A program made the position numbers and the translations under genes. The notes beneath the pieces were generated by a model that did not search any database, had not been told where the DNA came from, and saw only the letters and a program-made list of their open reading frames with translations. Positions 57,923-64,000 of a DNA stretch of 64,000 nucleotides are shown here, one piece after another; the first letter of the stretch is position 1; the number at the start of each line of letters is the position of its first letter. Source of the stretch: Endobacterium cereale (lineage in GTDB: Bacteria; Pseudomonadota; Alphaproteobacteria; Rhizobiales; Rhizobiaceae); NCBI RefSeq assembly GCF_009617585.1, contig NZ_WIXI01000040.1:1-64000 (forward strand), given 5' to 3'.

Positions 57923-58542
57923 TGCAGAAAAACCTTTCCGCCACCGTACCTTTCGTCGATCCGACGGCTGTCGTCACCGACAGCCAGCTTGGCCGTTACA
58001 CCGAAGTCGCGGAACGCTCGCGCGTTACCGAAACAGTGCTCGGCGATTATTCCTATGTGCGTGAAGATTGCATGGTCTGGTGCGTGGACATCGGCAAGTT
58101 CGTCAATATCGCCGCTGCCGTGCGTCTCAATGCCACCAATCATCCGACCGAACGCGCGACGCTGCATCACTTCACTTATCGCGCCGGCGATTATTTCGAC
58201 GGTGCCGACAACGAGGCTGACTTCTTCGCTGCCCGCCGCGCCAAGCGGGTGGTCATCGGCCACGACGTCTGGATCGGCCATGGCTCCACCGTGTTGCCCG
58301 GCGTAAAAGTCGGCAATGGCGCCGTCATCGGGGCAGGGGCCGTCGTCAGCCGTGATGTGGCGCCTTACACCATCGTCGGCGGTGTGCCGGCCAAGCTGAT
58401 CCGCGAGCGTTTTGCTGCAGGAATAGGCGAGCGTATGGACGCGCTTGCATGGTGGGACTGGTCCCATGACCAGTTGTTTCAAGCATTGCAGGATTTCCGC
58501 GACCTGTCCGCAGAAGACTTTCTGGGGAAATACGCTGGCTGA
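57922..58542 (+). CDS. Hexapeptide-repeat acyltransferase of the phn cluster
   Basis: The 206-residue protein has left-handed beta-helix hexapeptide repeats ([32 protein letters not shown]) and a C-terminal VGGVPAKLI segment, as in CatB/DapH-type transferases. Such genes recur between phnL and phnC in alphaproteobacteria; the acceptor is not known, and an aminoalkylphosphonate acetyltransferase role like PhnO is only a guess. ATG 57922 overlaps the phnL stop. Confidence 0.85.
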   Translation: MQKNLSATVPFVDPTAVVTDSQLGRYTEVAERSRVTETVLGDYSYVREDCMVWCVDIGKFVNIAAAVRLNATNHPTERATLHHFTYRAGDYFDGADNEADFFAARRAKRVVIGHDVWIGHGSTVLPGVKVGNGAVIGAGAVVSRDVAPYTIVGGVPAKLIRERFAAGIGERMDALAWWDWSHDQLFQALQDFRDLSAEDFLGKYAG

Positions 58543-58549
58543 CACAGAA

Positions 58550-58593
58550 GTTTCATTCAAGTGTCGCTGAAACATCATCGAAACATCGTCAGA
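58550..58593 (+). promoter_or_regulatory. Four tandem 11-base PHO-like repeats before phnC
   Basis: The units GTTTCATTCAA, GTGTCGCTGAA, ACATCATCGAA and ACATCGTCAGA repeat with an 11-base period, the spacing of PhoB half-sites. Each carries a loosely conserved TC core; the match to CTGTCAT is 3-5 of 7. It may be a second PhoB-controlled promoter for phnCDE. Confidence 0.45.
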
Positions 58594-58628
58594 GTTTCTT
58601 GAAACCCGTTACTTCCAGGGGAAGAAGA

Positions 58629-59474
58629 ATGTCCGCGATTACCGTTTCCAACCTGTCGAAAACGTTCGGCAAAAACCGCGCCCTCGACAAGGTGAGCCTC
58701 ACCGTCGAGCGTGGCGAGATGGTTGCCCTGATCGGTGCCTCCGGCTCCGGCAAGTCGACTTTGATCCGTCATATTGCCGGCCTTGAAACGGCCGACAACA
58801 AGGGTGGTCGTATCGATGTGCTGGGTGACCTCTGTCAGGACGGCGGTCGCCTCAATCCACGCCTGAAGCGCGGTCGCATCTCGGTGATCTTTCAGCAGTT
58901 CAATCTGGTCGGTCGCCTGTCGGTGATGACCAATGTGCTGATCGGCCATCTCGGCCGCACACCGCGCTGGCGCGGCACGCTCGGCGTCTTCAACCGCGAT
59001 GAAAAGCTGAAAGCCCATGCGGCTCTGGATCGTGTCGGCATTCCGCAGGTGTTTGCGCAGCGCTCCTCGACGCTCTCGGGCGGCCAGCAGCAGCGCGCCG
59101 CTATTGCCCGCACGCTGGTGCAGGAAGCGGAAATCCTGATCGCCGACGAGCCCATCTCGGCGCTTGACCCGTCGTCGGCGCGCCGCGTCATGGACGTGTT
59201 GTCGAGCATCAATTCCGAGGACGGCATCACCGTCGTCGTCTCCCTGCATCAGGTGGAATATGCGCGCCGCTATTGCCCGCGCACCATCGCCATGCGCGAC
59301 GGCGCGGTCGTTTATGACGGTCCGTCGACAGCGCTTTCCAACGAATTCCTGGCCGAGCTTTATGGCGCGGCATCGGAAGAACTGGTCCTGCCGGATGCAC
59401 CGGCCGGTCAAGCTGCTCCTGCCGCTGCTGCCGCGGAGCGAGAACGTCCTCGGGCCGAGCTGGAGCTCGCCTGA
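58629..59474 (+). CDS. phnC: Phosphonate ABC transporter ATPase PhnC
   Basis: The 281-residue ATPase has Walker [10 protein letters not shown] near residue 38, signature [15 protein letters not shown] and Walker [13 protein letters not shown]. The last 25 residues are Ala/Glu-rich. ATG 58629 has GGGGAAGAAG before it. It works with PhnD and PhnE, encoded next. Confidence 0.95.
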   Translation: MSAITVSNLSKTFGKNRALDKVSLTVERGEMVALIGASGSGKSTLIRHIAGLETADNKGGRIDVLGDLCQDGGRLNPRLKRGRISVIFQQFNLVGRLSVMTNVLIGHLGRTPRWRGTLGVFNRDEKLKAHAALDRVGIPQVFAQRSSTLSGGQQQRAAIARTLVQEAEILIADEPISALDPSSARRVMDVLSSINSEDGITVVVSLHQVEYARRYCPRTIAMRDGAVVYDGPSTALSNEFLAELYGAASEELVLPDAPAGQAAPAAAAAERERPRAELELA

Positions 59475-59502
59475 TCACTCTTTGAAAACTCGGAGAACCA
59501 CG

Positions 59503-60498
59503 ATGAACGCTCTACTGAAAAGCATGGCGGCGATGTCCGTCGTCTTCACCATGAGTTCGGCAGCCTTTGCGGCCGACACGATCAATTTTGGCATCATTTC
59601 GACCGAATCTCAGCAGAACCTGAAAACCAGCTGGCAGCCGCTGCTCGACGCCATGAAGGAAAAGACCGGCCTCGACGTCAAGCCGTTCTTCGCTTCGGAC
59701 TATGCCGGCATCATCGAAGGCATGCGCTTCAACAAGGTGCAGATGGCCTGGTACGGCAACAAGTCGGCCATGGAAGCCGTGGACCGCGCCGACGGCGAAG
59801 TGTTCGTACAGAGCGTCGCCGCCACAGGTGAGCCGGGCTACTGGTCGGTCGTCATCGTTCCCAAGGACAGCCCGATCCAGAACATCGATCAGGTCCTGAA
59901 GTGCGACCAGTCGATGAACTTTGGTCTCGGCGACCCGAACTCGACCTCCGGTTTCCTCGTTCCGATGACCTTCGTGTTCTCCAAGAACAATATCGACCCG
60001 AAGAAGTGCTTCAAGAACGTCACCAACGCCAACCACGAAACCAATGCCATGGCTGTTGCCAACAAGCAGGTTGATGCTGCTGCCAACAACACCGAGAGCA
60101 TGGCGCTGATCAAGCAGAACAACCCGAAGGCTTTCGACAACATCCGCGAAATCTGGCGTTCGCCGCTGATCCCGGCTGACCCGATCGTATGGCGCAAGGA
60201 TCTGTCGGAAGAAAACAAGACCAAGATCCGCGACTTCTTCCTGACCTACGGCACAGACAAGTCGAAGGGCAATGTCGAGGAAGAAAAGAAGATCCTCGCC
60301 GGCCTGAAATGGGCACCGTTCCGCGCCTCCAGCGATGCGCAGCTGCTGCCGATCCGCGTCATGGAACTGACCAAGTCGATCAGCCAGACGCAGGGCGACG
60401 CCAAGCTGGACGCGAGCGCCAAGGAAGCCAAGATCAAGGACCTGACGGCGCAGAAGACCAAGTTCGAAGCCGAACTCGCCAAGGTCAGCACCAACTGA
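59503..60498 (+). CDS. phnD: Phosphonate-binding protein PhnD
   Basis: The 331-residue periplasmic protein has a Sec signal peptide (residues 1-24, ending AAFA/AD). The mature protein shows the PhnD pattern (ASDYAGIIEGMRFNKVQMAWYGNKSA) and a lysine-rich C-terminal helix. GGAG precedes the ATG by 9 bases. A hairpin lies between this gene and phnE. Confidence 0.95.
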   Translation: MNALLKSMAAMSVVFTMSSAAFAADTINFGIISTESQQNLKTSWQPLLDAMKEKTGLDVKPFFASDYAGIIEGMRFNKVQMAWYGNKSAMEAVDRADGEVFVQSVAATGEPGYWSVVIVPKDSPIQNIDQVLKCDQSMNFGLGDPNSTSGFLVPMTFVFSKNNIDPKKCFKNVTNANHETNAMAVANKQVDAAANNTESMALIKQNNPKAFDNIREIWRSPLIPADPIVWRKDLSEENKTKIRDFFLTYGTDKSKGNVEEEKKILAGLKWAPFRASSDAQLLPIRVMELTKSISQTQGDAKLDASAKEAKIKDLTAQKTKFEAELAKVSTN

Positions 60499-60525
60499 TC
60501 TGCCGGTTGATGTGAACGATCATGG

Positions 60526-60545
60526 GGCAGGCCTTCGGGCCTGCC
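60526..60545 (+). other. Intercistronic hairpin between phnD and phnE
   Basis: GGCAGGCC-TTCG-GGCCTGCC is a perfect 8-bp GC stem with a TTCG tetraloop, 27 bases after the phnD stop, followed by TCTCTTCCC. Such hairpins after binding-protein genes often protect the upstream transcript and lower downstream expression. Confidence 0.65.
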
Positions 60546-60584
60546 TCTCTTCCCGCACGGACCCCCTACAAGAGTGACGCGACG

Positions 60585-61382
60585 ATGACCACCAATACCG
60601 CCACGGCCAAGCCGCTTCCCAAACAACCAGGCAGTTCGCGCAACGGTCTGATGCTGCTGGCGGTGGTCGCAGCGCTCGCCTATAGCTGGGGCCCGGCCGA
60701 GATGGGCCGCTTCACCTATCTCTTTACCGATGCCGGCAATATGGCCGAATATGCCAGCGGCTTTCTCAAACCGGATTTCAGTGAATGGCGGTTTTATCTC
60801 GAAGAAATGGTCGTCACCGTGCAGATCGCGCTGTGGGGCACATTTCTCGCCGTCGTCTTTTCCATTCCGCTCGGCATCCTGTCGGCGCATAACATGGCGC
60901 CATGGTGGGTGAACCAGCCCGTCCGGCGCCTGATGGACATGTTCCGCGCCATCCATGAGGTGGTATTCGCCGTTCTCTTCGTCGTGGCCGTCGGGCTCGG
61001 TCCGTTCGCAGGTGTGATGGCGCTCTTCATCCACACGACCGGTACGCTGTCGAAACTGTTTTCGGAGGCCGTCGAAGCCATCGATCCGCGTCCGGTCGAG
61101 GCCATCCGCACCACCGGTGCCTCGCGCGTGCAACAGGTTCTGTTCGGCGTCATCCCGCAGGTTCTGCCGCTGTGGATCTCGCTGTCGCTCTACCGCCTGG
61201 AATCCAACATCCGCTCCGCCACAGTGCTCGGCGTCATCGGTGCCGGCGGTATCGGCCAGGTCCTGTTCGAAAGCATTCGCGGTTTCTATTACCCGCAGGC
61301 CTCGGCCATGCTCATCATCGTCATCATCACCGTCAGCCTGATGGACCTTCTGTCCCAGCAGCTGCGCAAGCTGGTGATCTGA
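60585..61382 (+). CDS. phnE: Phosphonate ABC transporter permease PhnE
   Basis: The 265-residue inner-membrane protein has about six membrane segments and the PhnE EAA-type loop ([20 protein letters not shown]). ATG 60585 fits the family N terminus; the longer frame from 60522 covers the hairpin. Only one phnE copy is present. Confidence 0.94.
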   Translation: MTTNTATAKPLPKQPGSSRNGLMLLAVVAALAYSWGPAEMGRFTYLFTDAGNMAEYASGFLKPDFSEWRFYLEEMVVTVQIALWGTFLAVVFSIPLGILSAHNMAPWWVNQPVRRLMDMFRAIHEVVFAVLFVVAVGLGPFAGVMALFIHTTGTLSKLFSEAVEAIDPRPVEAIRTTGASRVQQVLFGVIPQVLPLWISLSLYRLESNIRSATVLGVIGAGGIGQVLFESIRGFYYPQASAMLIIVIITVSLMDLLSQQLRKLVI

Positions 61383-61442
61383 CTTTTCCGCATTCTTTTC
61401 CTTGAGCGTTTCGAAAACGCTCCGTAAGCTGTGAATCACATC

Positions 61443-62582
61443 ATGACCAACGAAACCATCTTCACCAATTGTGCCATCGTTCTAGCCGACGAAATCGTCA
61501 CCGGCAGCGTTTTGGTGCGCGACGGCAAGATTGCCGACATTTCCAGCGGCCATTCGAGCAATGGCATTGACCTGAATGGCGATTATCTTCTGCCCGGCTG
61601 TGTCGAACTGCATACCGACCATCTGGAAACGCATTTCCAGCCGCGCCCGAAAGTACGCTGGAACATGGACGCGGCGCTGCAGGCGCATGATGGTCAGGTG
61701 GCAAGCTCCGGCATCACCACCGTTTTCGATGCCCTTCGCGTCGGCATCGACGACGATACCGATCTCGGTCCCGCCGACATGGCGGCCATGGCGGTAAAAA
61801 TTTCGCAGGCCAATGCTGCCGGTCGTCTACGCGCGGAACACTTTATTCACCTGCGCTGCGAAGTGTCGGTTGCCGATGTGGATGAGCAATTTGCGATGAT
61901 GGAAGGCAATGACCGTGTGCGCCTTGCCTCGCTGATGGACCATGCTCCCGGCCAGCGTCAGTTCGTCAGCCTGGATGCCTACCGCATCTATTATCAGGGC
62001 AAGAAGAAGCTCTCGAACGCCGAGTTCGACATTTTCTGCAAACGCCGCATTGCCGAATCCGAGGCCAATTCAGACCGTAACCGCAAGCGTATCGCCGAGC
62101 TTTGCCACGCAGCCGGTATCGCCATTGCATCCCATGACGATGCGACCGCTGCTCACGTCGCTGAGGGTGTTGAGCTTGGCATCGCGCTTGCCGAATTCCC
62201 TACCACGATCGAGGCGGCTGTCCTGTCACGCGAAGCCGGTCTGCAGGTGCTGATGGGGGCGCCAAATGTGGTGCGCGGCGGGTCGCATTCCGGCAATGTC
62301 TCGGCGCTCGATCTGCTCGAAAAGGGTGCGCTCGACATTCTCTCGTCCGATTACATTCCTTTTTCGATGATGCAGGCGGCCTTCGTTCTGACGGATCGCG
62401 GTCTTGCCGATCTGCCGCAAGCCGTGCGTCTGATCTCGGACAATCCGGCCCGCGCGGCAGGTCTCGATGATCGTGGCCGCATCGAAGTCGGTCGCCGTGC
62501 GGATCTGGTGCGGGTGCGTGCAGAACGCGACATGCCGCCCGTGGTCGCAGGTGTCTGGCGGGAGGGCAATCGTGTCTGCTGA
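61443..62582 (+). CDS. phnM: C-P lyase PhnM, alpha-D-ribose 1-methylphosphonate 5-triphosphate diphosphatase
   Basis: The 379-residue amidohydrolase-fold protein removes pyrophosphate from the ribosylated phosphonate triphosphate. The metal motif is LPGCVELHTDHLETH (near residue 58), with later ASHDDATAAHV and SSDYIPF segments. ATG 61443 is chosen; a GTG at 61431 adds four residues. It overlaps phnN by 11 bases. Confidence 0.95.
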   Translation: MTNETIFTNCAIVLADEIVTGSVLVRDGKIADISSGHSSNGIDLNGDYLLPGCVELHTDHLETHFQPRPKVRWNMDAALQAHDGQVASSGITTVFDALRVGIDDDTDLGPADMAAMAVKISQANAAGRLRAEHFIHLRCEVSVADVDEQFAMMEGNDRVRLASLMDHAPGQRQFVSLDAYRIYYQGKKKLSNAEFDIFCKRRIAESEANSDRNRKRIAELCHAAGIAIASHDDATAAHVAEGVELGIALAEFPTTIEAAVLSREAGLQVLMGAPNVVRGGSHSGNVSALDLLEKGALDILSSDYIPFSMMQAAFVLTDRGLADLPQAVRLISDNPARAAGLDDRGRIEVGRRADLVRVRAERDMPPVVAGVWREGNRVC

Positions 62583-63147
62583 TCGACCAGGATTGTTCAT
62601 CGCCGTTGTCGGCCCGAGCGGGGCCGGTAAGGACACATTGATGCGGGCGGTTGCCGCCCGCTTGCAGGATCGGCCGGATATCCGTTTCGCCCAACGCGTC
62701 ATCACCCGCGATGCCGATCCCGATAATGAGGACCATGAAGTTCTGTCGCGCGCCGAATTCGCGGATGCGCGCCAGGATGGCGAATTCTGCCTCGACTGGG
62801 AGGCGCACGGTCTTTGTTATTCGCTGCGCCGTGAGGCGGCGGCGCATGTAGAAGGCGGCGGTGTTCTGATCGCCAACCTTTCGCGCGGCGTGCTATCCGA
62901 AGCGGCAACGCAGTTTTCGCGTATGGATGTGCTGGAGATTACCGCGCGGCCTGACATCCGTGTCGAGCGTTTGCTGGCACGCGGGCGCGAAACGGTAGAG
63001 GATATTCGCAGCCGTATCGCCCGTGAAATGCCGATTTCGGTGGCGAACCTGCCAGGCCGTATCGTGACCATCGACAATTCTGGTCGGCTGGATGATGCGG
63101 TGGATGTGCTTGAAGCCTATCTAGCCGGCGCGCGTTCGTCATCCTGA
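62572..63147 (+). CDS. phnN: Ribose 1,5-bisphosphokinase PhnN
   Basis: The 191-residue guanylate-kinase-like protein has Walker A VVGPSGAGKDT near residue 14. It phosphorylates ribose 1,5-bisphosphate to PRPP, the last step of phosphonate breakdown. The start is GTG 62572, decided by GGGAGG upstream and the family N terminus. phnP, which would supply the substrate, is not in the window. Confidence 0.94.
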   Translation: MSADRPGLFIAVVGPSGAGKDTLMRAVAARLQDRPDIRFAQRVITRDADPDNEDHEVLSRAEFADARQDGEFCLDWEAHGLCYSLRREAAAHVEGGGVLIANLSRGVLSEAATQFSRMDVLEITARPDIRVERLLARGRETVEDIRSRIAREMPISVANLPGRIVTIDNSGRLDDAVDVLEAYLAGARSSS

Positions 63148-63239
63148 CCGAAGGATAATTCCCTTAATTGTGATGCCACTGGTCTTCACCGGCGAGATGC
63201 GCTGTGGCAGTTTCCCCGCTGCAGGGGAGAGTGTGACGG

Positions 63240-64000
63240 ATGAATGGAAATATCGCAGTGCGGCTGGAGAATGTCAGTCGCGCTTTTGGGAAGACGGCTG
63301 CCGTCAACGGCATTTCGCTCGACATCGCCAAAGGCGAGATCGTTTCGCTGGTCGGTCATTCCGGTTGCGGCAAGTCCACTCTGCTGCGCATCATCTCCGG
63401 CGTTGAGCCAGTCGATTCCGGGCGTGTGTTTCTCGATGGATGCGAGGTTGACGGACAGCATTTCGTTGAGCCGGAAGCGCGTGGGGTCGGGTTCGTGTTT
63501 CAGGATTATGCGCTATTTCCGCACCTGAGCGTCCGCGACAACATCCTTTTCGGGCTGAAACACAGGCTAAAGGTGGAGGCTGTCACCGCAGCCGAAAATA
63601 TCATTCGCCGAATCGGTATAGAGCATCTCGCCGATCGCTTTCCGCATACACTGTCGGGCGGCGAACAGCAGCGTGTGGCGCTCGCCCGTGCATTGGCGCC
63701 CGAGCCTGCGGTCATCCTGATGGACGAACCCTTTTCCAATCTCGATCAGGGACTGCGCGACAAGGTGCGCACCGATACGCTATCTCTACTGCGATCCCTG
63801 TCCGCCACCGCCATCATGGTCACTCATGATCCGCAGGAGGCGCTATCGGTTGGCGACCGGGTGGTGCTGATGCGATCCGGTGAAATCGTGCAGGCGGGCA
63901 ATCCCTACGACCTGCATGACCGGCCGGAAAACGCCTATGCTGCCGAGTTTTTCTGCGCGTTCAACAAGGTTTCCGGCCAATGGCATGACGGAAAATTCAA
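63240..64000 (+). CDS. ABC transporter ATPase (FbpC/PotA type), 3' end missing
   Basis: 253 codons are visible before the right edge. Walker A is GHSGCGKST near residue 40, the signature is LSGGEQQRVALARAL and Walker B VILMDEPFSNLD, with the Q-loop FQDYALFPHL. A TOBE region would follow. This is the iron(III)/polyamine/2-aminoethylphosphonate class. GGGGAGAG lies before the ATG. Its place 92 bases after phnN may mean a second phosphonate importer, or an unrelated iron importer; the next genes would decide. Confidence 0.88.
   Translation, partial: MNGNIAVRLENVSRAFGKTAAVNGISLDIAKGEIVSLVGHSGCGKSTLLRIISGVEPVDSGRVFLDGCEVDGQHFVEPEARGVGFVFQDYALFPHLSVRDNILFGLKHRLKVEAVTAAENIIRRIGIEHLADRFPHTLSGGEQQRVALARALAPEPAVILMDEPFSNLDQGLRDKVRTDTLSLLRSLSATAIMVTHDPQEALSVGDRVVLMRSGEIVQAGNPYDLHDRPENAYAAEFFCAFNKVSGQWHDGKF

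Overview
The window is a GC-rich chromosomal segment of an alphaproteobacterium, most likely a member of the Rhizobiaceae (Agrobacterium/Rhizobium group). The grounds are the glyA-nrdR-ribD-ribE block, a chemoreceptor ending in a WEEF-type pentapeptide, a perfect rhizobial FNR/FnrN box, a phn cluster carrying a hexapeptide transferase between phnL and phnC, and palindromic intergenic repeats of the rhizobial kind. I see no tRNA, rRNA, CRISPR array, phage gene or insertion sequence. Both edges cut genes: an L,D-transpeptidase on the left and an ABC ATPase on the right.

Layout. 1-5 kb: cell-wall L,D-transpeptidase (partial), glyA, nrdR, ribD, ribE and a 46-residue membrane peptide. 5.3-7.4 kb: a methyl-accepting chemotaxis protein. 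7.8-13 kb: small exported or unknown proteins, an EamA/DMT permease, thymidine kinase, an LprI-like protein and a membrane protein. 13.3-16.3 kb: pntA-pntB proton-translocating transhydrogenase with a strong terminator. 16.4-18.7 kb (minus): beta-carbonic anhydrase plus SulP permease, probably a bicarbonate module.

19.2-30.4 kb (minus): one compact eight-gene unit, pxpA, fused pxpB-pxpC, a biotin carboxylase fused to a biotin carrier domain, a fused double ABC ATPase, a peptide-binding protein, two permeases and an M14 peptidase. Together the biotin protein and the PxpB-PxpC (AHS1-AHS2) protein contain every domain of a urea-carboxylase-type enzyme in two chains. 30.6-36.1 kb: two GntR/FCD regulators, a DHDPS-family enzyme resembling the hydroxyproline-pathway deaminase, a D-amino-acid-dehydrogenase-like flavoprotein and an M24 peptidase.

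36.4-41.3 kb (minus): unknown 113-residue protein, ackA, pta and a formate/nitrite-family channel, behind a perfect FNR-type box, so probably a low-oxygen acetate/formate overflow operon. 41.6-52.5 kb: DmpA-type peptidase, D-amino acid aminotransferase, LysR regulator, D-aminopeptidase-like serine hydrolase, a complete Dpp-type transporter and an M19 dipeptidase, which reads as a locus for peptides containing D-amino acids.

52.5-63.1 kb: phosphonate uptake and C-P lyase cluster phnF / phnGHIJKL-transferase-phnCDE-phnMN. A PHO box, a -10 element and a candidate PhnF operator can be placed in order before phnG. The window ends in an FbpC/PotA-type ABC ATPase. The overall theme is scavenging of peptides, D-amino acids, cyclic amides and phosphonates, with separate local regulators and operators visible for several modules.
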